Positions 23,964-33,986 are shown, counted from the stretch's first letter. The stretch is DNA of 64,000 nucleotides from Fluviispira sanaruensis (GCF_004295685.1 NZ_AP019368.1:402501-466500), one strand, 5' to 3'. Made by a program: numbers and translations. The notes: generated from the letters alone by a model not told the origin.

Positions 23964-26861
23964 TTAAAATCTCCCTTCAACATTTCCGCCATAACCTCCA
24001 CGGGTGGTTTTAAAAATATTGTTTTGTCCTGCTTGCCATTGAACAACTTCACCGGTGCTTTCTTTCTTTTTCAGACATTTCCACTCAATATCTTTGTGTT
24101 GAGTGGAAATTTTTGCAATATAATTTGTCCATGTTGGGTATTCCACTGGAAAGAGTTTATGGGCTTGAGCTGTGTTCCAATTTCCTAATTCTGGAATATT
24201 TCCTACTATGTAAATAGATTCACCAAAAACGGTTTTTGCATTTAAACAGGAAAAATTATACTGCACACTGTCGGCCAGATTCTGTTGTAATGAAAATTCA
24301 TAAATATATTTTTTACTAATATCCAAAGAACTTGTTTTTACTCGCGCCGTATTTTTAAATGTAACTTCCCAACAATTTTCTTGTAAATTATTATTGCATT
24401 TTTCTAATAAATTACCATTTAAATTCACAAAAGCGACGCTTTCATTCGGAATTGCTATTTCAATTTGCTGCTTTCTTGTCAAAGGCATTCCATTATATTT
24501 TCCTTGGGTAGGAGAAATTTCTACTTTTGCAATATTGTATGATTTGAATTGTGAAATATGTGTTTGAGCATAATTTTTTGCCAAATATTCCCTACTCCCT
24601 CCATCATCTTCGTATAGAACAAAGCTGCTCTCTTTTTCACTTGGTACAACTTTAATGATAAGATCATTTATTTTAGATCCATCCAAACGCAAGCCTTGCA
24701 TATCCATCGTTTTTTCATCAACATATGTCTGTGGAATTATAGCGCCCTCTCTGACAAAAAGTGGAATTTTATATTTTCCATCTAAATAAGTTGGAAAATC
24801 AATAAATACTTTTCCAGTTTTAGTTACTTCATCTAGGGTATGAAAGTTAAGCCATCTTCCTTCGGGCAAATAAATATCTCTGCGAATAGGATCTTCATAC
24901 TGGAATACGGCACTGGCAAGTAAGAATTTTCCGATCATTTTCTCACTGCTTATCTTTCGAACATTTTTATCATGTTGATAAAAAGTTATAAGTGGAGGAG
25001 TTACTGCTTCACCAAATAAATGAGCGCGATAAAATAGAGAGTAGTAATATGGTGCTAGAGCATAGCGTTGCAAAAGATTTTCTCTATTTGAAGTTATATC
25101 ACCGATGAGAGAGGGAGATGTCTCTGAATTATTAGTTTCACCAACGACAGTATGGGGACGCACCGGAAAGTCGAAGGCAGTGGCATTGGCAAACCACATT
25201 GTGTAAAGTCGACCAATATCTTTCCCATCAAATACGTTGCGATGAAATCCACCTGTATCAGCGGAATAAAAATCAATACCACTTAAAGAAACATTCATCT
25301 GTGTATTGATATGCGCTTTGAGTCCACCTAAATTGGAGCCAATATCTCCGGACCACATTCCAGCACCATAGCGTTGCATACCTGGAGATCCTGCCCGACT
25401 CATATAATAGGGGCGATAGGAAAATTCTAATTGGTTTTTGTTTAATTCATAGCCTTTATCTAAACTTTCAATCCATTTTAGGGCATACAAATTAGCAATA
25501 TCTGCGTGTCTGTTTTTAAGAACACCATTGATTTTTATTCCAGCATAATATGCATTTGGATCATACATTTCTGGCTCATTTAAATCTAACCAAAAATTGG
25601 TAATCCCTAATTTCACAAGGGGAACCTGCTTTTTTTGATACCAATAAGCCGATGCATCCTCATTGCTCCAATCAAGCATCCCCCCGCTCCCCCACCAATA
25701 GTTTTTAAAATAACTTGGGGCGCAGCCTTGAGCATATTTTCTCACAAGGTAACAACGGGAAACGAGGTCAGTAAAATCATTTATATTTGAATTTGGTATT
25801 AGTGCTGACTCAGAAATATAGGGCTCTTGAATAGGAATAAATTCTATGCCTTTTTTCTTATAATTTTTTATATTTTCTTTTGGATTTGGAAAGTTATTTT
25901 CATCAAATATTAAACTTCCCATTCCTTTTGTTCCACCAAACCAATAAAGATCAAGAGCAAAGCCATCAACAGGAAAATGATTCATTCTTAAACTTGTTAA
26001 TTTATTGTCTATTTCATTCCAATTTTTGAAGCCATATTCACTGACCCAGAGACCAAGAAGTTTTTTTGGAGGAACTGTGGGATTGCCAACAAGTGAGATA
26101 TATTTTGCTCTAAGATCTTCTATATTTTCGCCTGCAATTACGAAGTAGCGAATTTGTTTTTCCCAAAGATTCACATTCCAGTAATCTGTACGGGTAAAGT
26201 CCCAAGCCATTTTATATGTACTATCAATAAAAAGAGCATAGTTTTGTTTTTCATTACCAAGAGCATATAAAATTGGAAATTGTACTTTTGAGTTAGCTCC
26301 ACCTGCGAATCCGACAAATGCATTGCCAAACTCACCGGGCTCCCATTTTCGACCTATCCAGTCTCCATCTGCAAAATTGGGATCATAAAAATATTGTCCC
26401 AAACCATAAGCATTTTTATTTTGATTAGAAATAATTTTAAGTGAATTATTATCTTTCTCGTTAAATGTGGGACAGAGTGTAGTTAAATCATAGCCAAGTT
26501 TTTTATTGAAAAATGATATGCATAATGATTCCTTGTCTACATTGATCGAGAGACTTTTTGTTTCAATTTTATTTTCTGATTTTTGGAATTCTGTTGCTCC
26601 ATTATAGGGAAGATTTTTTGAAATCATAGGTGAACTATAAATGGGCTGGGGAGTATTTGGCAGAGTTCCTTGGGCCGTTTCAATATGAATAATATCATCA
26701 GATAGAGCTTCCAATAATATGTATTTATCATTTGCTGAAATGTGGGTTTTTGGAATTAAGTAATTGGGATTTTGATTTGCATAAATTCCTATCTTTCCCA
26801 AAAGAGAGAATGAAGAAATGAAACAGACTTTAATTATAAATGAATTGTTAACTCTTGTCAT
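23964..26861 (-). CDS. Secreted GH31 alpha-glucosidase family enzyme with CBM20 starch-binding domain
   Basis: A protein of 965 residues with a signal peptide (hydrophobic core FIIKVCFISSFSLLG). The GH31 catalytic part has the nucleophile region FWLDLNEPEMYD (Asp about residue 426) and the acid/base region GAGMWSGDIGSNLGG (Asp about 506); SADTGGFHRN follows. The C-terminal 100 residues are a CBM20-type starch-binding domain (SIYIVGNIPELGNW, WKCLKKKESTGEVVQW). Family enzymes cleave alpha-linked glucose or xylose from oligosaccharides; the bound domain points to starch or glycogen. The start ATG has AAAGGT. Secretion and substrate are inferred. A remnant of a second copy lies at 23227. Confidence 0.88.
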   Translation of the reverse strand: MTRVNNSFIIKVCFISSFSLLGKIGIYANQNPNYLIPKTHISANDKYILLEALSDDIIHIETAQGTLPNTPQPIYSSPMISKNLPYNGATEFQKSENKIETKSLSINVDKESLCISFFNKKLGYDLTTLCPTFNEKDNNSLKIISNQNKNAYGLGQYFYDPNFADGDWIGRKWEPGEFGNAFVGFAGGANSKVQFPILYALGNEKQNYALFIDSTYKMAWDFTRTDYWNVNLWEKQIRYFVIAGENIEDLRAKYISLVGNPTVPPKKLLGLWVSEYGFKNWNEIDNKLTSLRMNHFPVDGFALDLYWFGGTKGMGSLIFDENNFPNPKENIKNYKKKGIEFIPIQEPYISESALIPNSNINDFTDLVSRCYLVRKYAQGCAPSYFKNYWWGSGGMLDWSNEDASAYWYQKKQVPLVKLGITNFWLDLNEPEMYDPNAYYAGIKINGVLKNRHADIANLYALKWIESLDKGYELNKNQLEFSYRPYYMSRAGSPGMQRYGAGMWSGDIGSNLGGLKAHINTQMNVSLSGIDFYSADTGGFHRNVFDGKDIGRLYTMWFANATAFDFPVRPHTVVGETNNSETSPSLIGDITSNRENLLQRYALAPYYYSLFYRAHLFGEAVTPPLITFYQHDKNVRKISSEKMIGKFLLASAVFQYEDPIRRDIYLPEGRWLNFHTLDEVTKTGKVFIDFPTYLDGKYKIPLFVREGAIIPQTYVDEKTMDMQGLRLDGSKINDLIIKVVPSEKESSFVLYEDDGGSREYLAKNYAQTHISQFKSYNIAKVEISPTQGKYNGMPLTRKQQIEIAIPNESVAFVNLNGNLLEKCNNNLQENCWEVTFKNTARVKTSSLDISKKYIYEFSLQQNLADSVQYNFSCLNAKTVFGESIYIVGNIPELGNWNTAQAHKLFPVEYPTWTNYIAKISTQHKDIEWKCLKKKESTGEVVQWQAGQNNIFKTTRGGYGGNVEGRF

Positions 26862-27177
26862 TTTTACCTTTCTATCATAATAAAATTATTAAAAATAATT
26901 TCGAAAAACATCAATAATTAATAGCGCAAAAATGAAAAGCTGTAAATTTTAAAATTAAAAAAGATATAAAATTGTTTAAATGCTCTTGGATAAAATTTTG
27001 CATAATTTCCTTCTAAGTCTTTTTCGCATAATTTACAAATTATCGAAAAATATGGAACAAAAAATATTTTAATAGATGATATTTAAATAATAAACTCAGA
27101 AGAAATAATATTGATTTTTATATCATCTATTTCATAAATTTTAACAAAAATAAAGTGGCCAAACGGAATTTCCGCAG
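26862..27177. other. AT-rich spacer upstream of the glucosidase gene
   Basis: About 315 bases with no supported gene. It must contain the promoter of the glucosidase gene on the minus strand, but I cannot point to one clear element. Confidence 0.35.
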
Positions 27178-27243
27178 TCAAATAGTCATGATAACTGATT
27201 CAATGTTCCCTCTGTATTGGCTTGGAGTGGCTGCAAAGCGAAG
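27178..27243 (-). pseudogene. Fragment resembling the C-terminus of an AraC-type regulator
   Basis: On the minus strand the stretch reads RFAATPSQYRGNIESV, with an upstream stop. AraC-family regulators end their second helix-turn-helix with FG-TPSQYR, so this looks like the last codons of such a gene. It is only about 21 codons long, so the call is tentative. It lies among other gene fragments. Confidence 0.3.
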
Positions 27244-27279
27244 TTATGTCGTATCAATATTAAATAATGAAATTTCCGC

Positions 27280-27516
27280 TTAAAATAAAAACAAAGCACT
27301 GCAAATAGTATATATTTTCTGACTTAAACTCAAAATAAATATTGAAATTATAGTTAAAAATATTCCTAAGAAAATAGAGTTGTGTATACCGATTATTTTT
27401 TTTAAATTCTTTATTATCACAAAACTATTGAGGAGTATGCAAGCACCAATAGATGCTTCAAGTAAAGCAACATAATAAGCTTGTAACAAGGTGTCCTTTA
27501 TGATTTGTATAGGCAA
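27280..27516 (-). pseudogene. Fragment of a multipass membrane transporter (MFS-like)
   Basis: A frame of 78 residues from the first ATG; it is open further upstream to about 27550. It encodes two or three hydrophobic segments: LEASIGACILLNSFVII and IFLGIFLTIISIFILSL. The preceding IFLGICLPIQIIKDTLLQAY resembles the late helices of major-facilitator exporters. A full transporter has about 400 residues, so this is a fragment. No ribosome site supports the first ATG. The MFS assignment is tentative. Confidence 0.35.
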
Positions 27517-27804
27517 ACAAATACCAAGAAAAATAAAGGAGATAAATTCTTAAGAATAGTGTAAAGAAAAAGTCTATGCCAAAATTGAAGTTTTTTTAAA
27601 AAAATACTTTTTAGCTTAACTTGTTACAATTTTTGTATATTTCTGGAGATTGTATGTAAAAATAAGTTTTATAAATTTAATAGCAAAATTTTATTTATTG
27701 TTATTGCTAAATTCAAAAGTCAAGTTAGCCATCATAACCTGAATTGTGATGCGTTGAGAGACTCCTTGCCAACTTAAAATGGAATTGAAAAAGGCAATGA
27801 GATT
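27517..27804. other. AT-rich spacer between two gene fragments
   Basis: About 290 bases. The end nearest 27520 continues the open frame of the transporter fragment. Nothing else can be supported. Confidence 0.35.
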
Positions 27805-28652
27805 TTAAATGATTTGTATTTGTCGTAGAAATGTAAAGATAAGAGCCGTGATGGCAGAAATATTTGAACTGTTTTCAACAAGAAAAATTCGGTTACCGAC
27901 CGATATTACAATTAAGGCAATTGTCTCTGTCACTCCACTCACTGTCATGCGGGTTATGTCATAAGTAATGGCAGAGCGAGTTGTAAGATTAAGCATGTTT
28001 GTGAATTTTCGCTCCCAGAAATTAATATTATAGCGATTGCCGATAAAGATATTTTCCCATGCACTGAGCATAAGTTGGGTAAGATTTTTCTTTGCGTGCA
28101 TGAGTTTGATAAATGTTTTGTTAATTTTTTCTTTAAAAAAGAATGAGAAAATAATAATACAATGCTTGCCAGGAAATAGCAATAAAGAATTCTCAAAACT
28201 AAAGCAACGGCAATAATAATATTAAAAAAAGAAAACAACAGAATGGAATAGAGTTCATAAAGTAACTGATTCGCAGAATCAATAATATGATTACCTTCAT
28301 TTGTCAACCAAGACTCGTGTTTGGCTTTGTCTCGGGGTTGTGCCCAAGTTGTCTTTCCGTAATTTATTTTTTTAAAATTTTGAATATATAGCGCAAGCGA
28401 TTGTAAATGCCATTTTTGCAAATAAATAAGTGAAAGTGTGCTTGGAAAATAAATGACTATAAAACTGATGACAAATACGCAAATATTGATAATTGCTTCC
28501 TGCGGATTGCTTGAAGTTGCGTAGCGCATGCCTTTAGTAATAAACAAAGTCGACGCAGCTACTGTGAGCTGATGAATAGATGCCCAAAATAGGCAATAAA
28601 AACCATCCTTATTGCAAAGGTACGACATTGATTCAAGCATATAAATACTCAC
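27805..28652 (-). pseudogene. Frameshifted multipass membrane protein, possibly ABC exporter membrane domain
   Basis: Two overlapping minus-strand frames together make one protein of about 280 residues. The first (28652 down to about 28130) has membrane segments and SWLTNEGNHIIDSANQLLYE; near 28130-28150, in a run of A bases, the reading must shift by one to continue as FKEKINKTFIKLMHAKKNL and onward to 27805. Each frame alone ends or starts badly at that point. The layout of about six helices with a central charged part resembles the membrane half of an ABC exporter, but no ATPase domain follows. A single frameshift plus truncation marks it as broken, unless the shift is a sequencing error. 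Confidence 0.5.
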
Positions 28653-28916
28653 TTTAATAATGAAGTTGTTAAAATTATTAAGTTGTTATTTAATGGCTTG
28701 ATCAGAACGGTATAAACAGAATCTTCATTGCTTTAAGAAAGTTTAATTGATATTTTTTATATGATCTTTTTAATTTTAGCAATTTTAGAACAAATAAAAA
28801 GGCAAAAGAATGTTTAAAGCAATTTTATCTTTTATAACTTCGCTCATGATAAGAATCAAATAAAAATAATTTCTACAAATTAAATCTTTAATCACTTTTT
28901 CAAAATCTGCACATCT

Positions 28917-30644
28917 TCAACTCACATCCTCTATGACTTTCTCAATTTCGTTGCATAATTCTTGAATCATTTTTTCACTGAAATCAAAATTAAGTCCTGA
29001 GGAAGTGAATAAATCCTGCAGCGAGCATTGGGCGCCTAAGCTGAGGCCAGAAATATAATTATGCACTGCTTGAGAGTAATTTTCTCTACTTTGTTTCCAC
29101 AATTGTAGAGCTCCGACTTGAGCAATTCCATAGTCGATATAATAAAAAGGTGAGGTAAAAATATGTGGACGACTCATCCAGCCCAATTCTTCAAATTCTT
29201 CACAACCACTCCAATCCACTTGGGGGCGATATTTTTTAGAAATGTTGAGCCAGGCTTTGTTACGTTGTTTTGCATCACCTGTTTCTTTACCAGAATAAAT
29301 AACATGCTGCCATTCATCCATCATGGCCATAAAGGGCCAAAAATGCAGCATATGAAACAGTTGAAAAGCGAGAGCTTTTTTTGCGTCACTTTTATTGTTC
29401 CACCATGCGGTAAAAAATGGACTGGCCAAAAGTTCTAGACCTATGCTTGCAACTTCACAGAATTCAAATCCAGGGTGACGTAAAAGAATATTATTGATAT
29501 TTGAAACGGCATATCCATGCAAAGCATGGCCAAATTCATGGACAAAAGTAATTGCATCCCTAAAATGACCGCTGAAATTTGCAAAAATAAAGGGAACTTT
29601 ACTCTCTTGAAAGGTAACGCAAAACGCTCCAGCAGCTTTATTTGCTCTTGGCGAGATGTCTATTAAACTATTTGCTTTCATTTCATGAAAGAGTTTTCCA
29701 AAGCTTGGGTGAATTTTGGATGTTATATTTTGCATACTTAAAACAAGTTTATCTAAATCTCCATTTACTGGATTTTTCTCAGGCATTAATTTAGGATAAA
29801 TAGATATATCCCAAGGCTTAATTGAATCTGATTGTAAAGATTCTTTTTGTCCTAGTGCTAATTTATGTATGAGTGGCAAAGAAGCTCTATGAATAGAGTC
29901 TCTTAATTCTTTACATTCTTTTTCTCCATAATCAATTCTACCTAATTCAGAGAATGCGACTTCTATGTAATTTTTAGCTTGCACAACTTGTGCTTGTTTG
30001 CATCTATTTTCTAATAGAGCTGTGAAATTATCTTGATAAAAATTTTCATTTTCTTTCACAAATTTCCAATATGATAAAAATGCGGATTTACGAAGTTTGG
30101 GATCATTGTCATTTAGCTTACCAACTACAACAGAGATTGGAAGTATTCTATCATCAAATTTAGTTTTGGCAGAATTTACAAATTTTTTATATTCACGGAT
30201 ATGTTGATTCTCTTCGATTTGTAACAGTGATATTTTTTGATTTGTATATTTTCTGCGAATTTTAAAATCATTAAAAATTCTACCATTGTCATACGTGTGC
30301 ATTGCATTTCGCCATGGTGAGGACATATAAATATCCATTAATTCACTGCGTGCAATCAAGAGCGGGGAAAGAATATTTTCTTCAAATTCATTTAATTTTG
30401 CCTCTGCCTCTGTATTTTTAGTATCAAAATAGAGATCAAGTTCTAAAATAGTCTGGGCTTCGGAAATAGCGCAAGAAGCTTCATGAAAAAGTCCATACCA
30501 ATTTCCCGCACTTTTAAAACTATTTGGAAATTCAGCACTAAGTTTAGCAATCACTTCTTTCACATCATTTTTATTGAGCGGGTCAAAATTTTCGCTCAAA
30601 TAGTTGCGTTTTGGTTTGTTTGGCAAAATATAAAATTGCGACAT
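28917..30644 (-). CDS. M3-family oligoendopeptidase (PepF type)
   Basis: A cytoplasmic zinc peptidase of 575 residues that cuts short peptides. The zinc motif HEFGHALHG is at about residues 366-374, with the downstream Glu in FEFCEVASIGLELLASPFF, as in the M3 thermolysin-like fold. C-terminal features such as FYYIDYGIAQVGALQLWKQS and YISGLSLGAQCSLQDLF are typical of oligoendopeptidase F. No signal peptide is seen. The ATG has a good site (AAAGGT). It is a single gene; the genes on both sides run in different transcription units. Confidence 0.9.
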   Translation of the reverse strand: MSQFYILPNKPKRNYLSENFDPLNKNDVKEVIAKLSAEFPNSFKSAGNWYGLFHEASCAISEAQTILELDLYFDTKNTEAEAKLNEFEENILSPLLIARSELMDIYMSSPWRNAMHTYDNGRIFNDFKIRRKYTNQKISLLQIEENQHIREYKKFVNSAKTKFDDRILPISVVVGKLNDNDPKLRKSAFLSYWKFVKENENFYQDNFTALLENRCKQAQVVQAKNYIEVAFSELGRIDYGEKECKELRDSIHRASLPLIHKLALGQKESLQSDSIKPWDISIYPKLMPEKNPVNGDLDKLVLSMQNITSKIHPSFGKLFHEMKANSLIDISPRANKAAGAFCVTFQESKVPFIFANFSGHFRDAITFVHEFGHALHGYAVSNINNILLRHPGFEFCEVASIGLELLASPFFTAWWNNKSDAKKALAFQLFHMLHFWPFMAMMDEWQHVIYSGKETGDAKQRNKAWLNISKKYRPQVDWSGCEEFEELGWMSRPHIFTSPFYYIDYGIAQVGALQLWKQSRENYSQAVHNYISGLSLGAQCSLQDLFTSSGLNFDFSEKMIQELCNEIEKVIEDVS

Positions 30645-30756
30645 TTTTACCTTTCTTTAGGAACACTCGTCAGAGAATTGGCGTGGGGTATCACTTACTA
30701 AAATTAAGCGCTTATTAAACCTTTCCGATATTTGACAGAGATAGAGAGGGTTATAA

Positions 30757-31128
30757 ATGCCAATTTGGAATCGGAAAATTAAAAATAACTTAAATACGTT
30801 GATAATATATATATCTGTACTTTTGCTCTTAAATGCTTGTAATACCGTACCTGTTGTCGTGAGAGGCCCTCCTCCCCAACCAGTTACTTTACCCTTTTTG
30901 AGATTAGAACAAGCTGGAGAATGCTACTATATTGATGATTTTCTGCCAACACCAGATTCATTGGTAAATGGAAAAACCTCAAATTTATATTTAAGATATT
31001 ATACTTATTGGAATGCTCGCTATAAATATTGGTCAGAAGTTGGAATTATGTTGGCATTTTATAGCAAAGATTTAAGATGTTGGGCGCTTTTTGAAGAGTA
31101 TGCTTTGCCAAGAATTGAAGAAAAGTAA
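30757..31128 (+). CDS. Small lipoprotein, unknown function
   Basis: A protein of 123 residues with a type II signal: a basic N-terminus, a hydrophobic core IIYISVLLLLNA and a Cys at about residue 27 (LLNAC). After a short Pro-rich linker (RGPPPQPVTLPF) the remainder is Tyr- and Trp-rich (LRYYTYWNARYKYW). No family is recognised. Ribosome site GAGAGGG before the ATG. It is followed by the REC-CheX gene about 60 bases on. Membrane anchoring is inferred from the lipobox. Confidence 0.65.
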   Translation: MPIWNRKIKNNLNTLIIYISVLLLLNACNTVPVVVRGPPPQPVTLPFLRLEQAGECYYIDDFLPTPDSLVNGKTSNLYLRYYTYWNARYKYWSEVGIMLAFYSKDLRCWALFEEYALPRIEEK

Positions 31129-31186
31129 GTTTATTTTTTTGGAGGCAACCCATTTTTGTCTGTATTTATTCTTTCTGGAAAAAGAT

Positions 31187-32122
31187 ATGGCTAAATTATT
31201 TATTGCAGAATCATCAAAAAAGTCAATAGAGAATTTAGAACATTTTTTACGTGCAGATGGGCATGATCCTTTTTTTTGGGATCATGCTGAGCCATTAGAA
31301 AAAATAATGAGTGAAAATAAATTTGATTTATCTATTATTGATCTTAATTTTAAGCAAATGCCAAGTTCAGAAATAATTAATTTAATCCTTAAAAACCCTG
31401 ATTTTTCAAATTCACAAATCATCGTGACTACATCTTCTCCCAATAAAGATGCTTTAACAAAATATAGCTCACTTGGAGTTAATTTTATCTTTGTTAAACC
31501 ATATAGATATAAACTTTTGGCAGATAAAATTAAATATATTATGAATCCAATAAGGGGTGATCACGGCGCTTTTGAGCCTGATATTTTAAAAATATTTTTG
31601 GAATCAACGATTCATATTTTTGAATCCGTTTCTGGAATTTCTGTCGAAGCGTCCAAACCATTTTTGAAGTCAGGCAATAAAAGTCTGAGTGAAGTCAGTG
31701 CTGTTATAGGCCTTTCTAGCCCACAGGTTAAAGGGTCGCTCTCAATCAATGTGACAAAAGAAGTTCTAACTCGCTGTCTTTTAAAGATTCTGGGTGCTGA
31801 TATGGACGCCAGTCATGCCGATGATGCAGCTTTAAGTGATATGTGCGGTGAGCTCTGTAACCAAGTCATGGGAAGAGCAAAGCAGCAGTTTTTAAAGAAG
31901 AAAAGTATGAGTTTTGAAATCAGCGTGCCCACAGTATTGTCCGATCCGAATCATATTTTGGATTATAAAAGCTCGTCTCCAGTCCTTGTGATCCCTTTTA
32001 AAATTGAAAAAATTGAAGCGATATTTGTTGAATTTTGCCTTGAACTCAATGATACTTACGAACCCGTTGCCCCTGACAAACTTCAAGTTGTTGTTGAAGA
32101 AGGTGAGCTTATTCTTTTTTAG
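31187..32122 (+). CDS. Receiver domain fused to CheX-type phosphatase domain
   Basis: A protein of 311 residues. Residues 1-120 form a receiver domain: phosphoacceptor Asp in LSIIDLNFKQMP, Thr-Thr in IVTTSSPN and the Lys in FVKPYRY. The usual N-terminal acidic pair is AES, with one acid only. From about 145 on is a CheX/CheC-like domain; the catalytic ExxN pattern is in DMCGELCNQVMGRAK. CheX enzymes dephosphorylate CheY, so the protein could be a self-regulating sink or CheY phosphatase. The frame opens at 31091 over the lipoprotein gene, but the ATG at 31187 has GGAAAA and gives a clean receiver start. Confidence 0.75.
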   Translation: MAKLFIAESSKKSIENLEHFLRADGHDPFFWDHAEPLEKIMSENKFDLSIIDLNFKQMPSSEIINLILKNPDFSNSQIIVTTSSPNKDALTKYSSLGVNFIFVKPYRYKLLADKIKYIMNPIRGDHGAFEPDILKIFLESTIHIFESVSGISVEASKPFLKSGNKSLSEVSAVIGLSSPQVKGSLSINVTKEVLTRCLLKILGADMDASHADDAALSDMCGELCNQVMGRAKQQFLKKKSMSFEISVPTVLSDPNHILDYKSSSPVLVIPFKIEKIEAIFVEFCLELNDTYEPVAPDKLQVVVEEGELILF

Positions 32123-32145
32123 ACTGCATTCCACAGGAAAAATAA

Positions 32146-33108
32146 ATGGATTCAATGTTCAAAAATCGTCTCGAAAAAAACTTTAATTTTCATAAAAAAT
32201 GGGCAAAACGAGATAATGTAACAGCATTTCGTATTTATGATAAAGATATTCCTGAATATTCTTATTCAATTGATTATTATGATGGTTCAATTATAGTTTA
32301 TGAATATGAAAGAGGAAAAGCGGCCTTGCGTTATACTGAAGAGTATATGAAGGCGGATAAAGAACAACTTGAAGAAGTTATTTTATCAATCAAAAATTTA
32401 TTTGCTATAGATGACAGCAAGCTCTTTTTAAAGCTTAGAAAAAGGCAAAAAGGATTGTTTCAGTATGAGAGACAGGATGAAAAGGAAATTACAAAAATAG
32501 TCTCTGAAGGCGAAATGAAATTCAAAGTCAATCTGTCAGATTATTTAGACAGTGGGCTTTTTTTAGATCATAGAAAGACAAGACAAATTATAAAAAAAAG
32601 TGTTGTGGGTAAAAATGTTTTAAATTTATTTGCTTATACAGGATCTGTAAGTGTTGCGGCTGCATATGGGCAAGCAGAGAGAATTACAACTGTTGATATG
32701 AGCAATACTTATTTAAAATGGGCAGAAGAAAATTTTAAAATAAATAAAATTTCTCTTGAGCAGCATGAATTCATTCGTGCAGATATCATGACTTGGCTTC
32801 CTACAGTTTCTTATCGGGCAAAAAAGTATGATTTTATTTTTTTAGATCCCCCCTCATTTTCAAATTCTAAAAAAATGCATGAAAGTTTTGATCTACAAAA
32901 GGATTATTTATTCTTATTAAATCAATGTGAAAAACTTTTAACATCAAATGGAAGTATCTTGTTTTCTTGTAATTTGCGTTCCTTTAAGTTTGCAAAAGAA
33001 TTATTTGAAGATAAATTTGTTATTGAAGATTTAACTAAAAAAACCATCCCTAAAGATTTTCGCAATGAGAGAATTCATCATGCGTGGCTTCTTACTAAAA
33101 AAGCTTAA
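32146..33108 (+). CDS. Class I SAM-dependent RNA methyltransferase, RlmK/RlmI type
   Basis: A cytoplasmic enzyme of 320 residues that probably methylates 23S rRNA at a cytosine or guanine. The SAM-binding motif is VLNLFAYTGSVSVAAAYG (about residues 163-180), followed by TTVDMSNTYLKWAEENF and the catalytic FLDPPSFSNSKKM. A short N-terminal region (YEYERGKAALRYT) replaces the PUA and THUMP domains of longer relatives, so the exact rRNA target cannot be told. Ribosome site AGGAAAA precedes the ATG. It converges with the metalloprotease gene; the stops are about 2 bases apart. Confidence 0.85.
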   Translation: MDSMFKNRLEKNFNFHKKWAKRDNVTAFRIYDKDIPEYSYSIDYYDGSIIVYEYERGKAALRYTEEYMKADKEQLEEVILSIKNLFAIDDSKLFLKLRKRQKGLFQYERQDEKEITKIVSEGEMKFKVNLSDYLDSGLFLDHRKTRQIIKKSVVGKNVLNLFAYTGSVSVAAAYGQAERITTVDMSNTYLKWAEENFKINKISLEQHEFIRADIMTWLPTVSYRAKKYDFIFLDPPSFSNSKKMHESFDLQKDYLFLLNQCEKLLTSNGSILFSCNLRSFKFAKELFEDKFVIEDLTKKTIPKDFRNERIHHAWLLTKKA

Positions 33109-33109
33109 T

Positions 33110-33904
33110 TTATTTTTGGAGGCAAGAAAACTTTGCTTCCTTTCCACCCATATAAATACTACGAATTCTGTAGATATCATTTTTGGATAAGCAACGTACA
33201 GTGCTGGGACTATCGATTGAGTCGGGTCCTGTATTAATAAATGGGTACATTACGCTGCTGCTTTCATTTAACATATGTCCTAATCCCAAAACATGTCCAA
33301 GTTCATGTAAAGCAATGCTTTCCATATCAACCAAAATCTGTTTTTCGTAGCTTTGATCTGTTTTTGTATTGCCGAAAATATAATTGTCTCGATTAAAACG
33401 AATTGCAGCTTTAATAATAATATTTTTATTAGAGCTAAAAATAGTGCTGGCAAGAATATTTCGATTTTTTCCTGTTCTTTCTTGCCAGCCATTGCTGTTG
33501 TCCTTTTTTCTATCAAAATATATTGCGGTATTTTTATAATTGAGAGGTGCATATAAACTTAAGAAATTATTTTCGGAATGTATTTTATCTACAAATTTAA
33601 GTGTTAAAATTTTTCTGCCGATTGCATTGTTCCATGTATTCATTGCATTTTGGATTTGTTTACTTATATTATTATTTTCTTGAATTATTTCTTTGCTTAA
33701 ATGAACGATTATTGGATATTTATAGTGAATCCCCCATCCTTCTGAGTATATAATCTCTTGATTTTCATTATTTTCTTCATTGAGAGAAAATGAATTGACT
33801 TGTGAACCGCAACTTACCAGAAAAATAAAGCTGCAAATGTAAAATATAATTTTTTTAATGAAATTTTTAAAATTATTTTGAGTCAATAAATAAGTGATGG
33901 ACAT
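33110..33904 (-). CDS. Matrixin-like zinc metalloprotease lipoprotein
   Basis: A protein of 264 residues with a lipoprotein signal (IFYICSFIFLVSCGS; the Cys is near residue 32). The zinc motif HELGHVLGLGH is at about residues 195-208, followed by a Met-turn (SSVMYPF), as in the metzincin/matrixin clan. It would act as a periplasmic or surface-exposed protease. The residue after the lipid-modified Cys is Gly, so outer-membrane sorting is possible. The ATG has a strong site (GAGG, 5 bases away). A single gene; the upstream intergenic space separates it from the next operon. Confidence 0.82.
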   Translation of the reverse strand: MSITYLLTQNNFKNFIKKIIFYICSFIFLVSCGSQVNSFSLNEENNENQEIIYSEGWGIHYKYPIIVHLSKEIIQENNNISKQIQNAMNTWNNAIGRKILTLKFVDKIHSENNFLSLYAPLNYKNTAIYFDRKKDNSNGWQERTGKNRNILASTIFSSNKNIIIKAAIRFNRDNYIFGNTKTDQSYEKQILVDMESIALHELGHVLGLGHMLNESSSVMYPFINTGPDSIDSPSTVRCLSKNDIYRIRSIYMGGKEAKFSCLQK

Positions 33905-33986
33905 AAAAGCCTCAATGCCGAGATGAGGATTTATCGGCTATAAGGCGGCAAAAATAACACTGTGTCAAAATTTTGCTAAAACAGCT

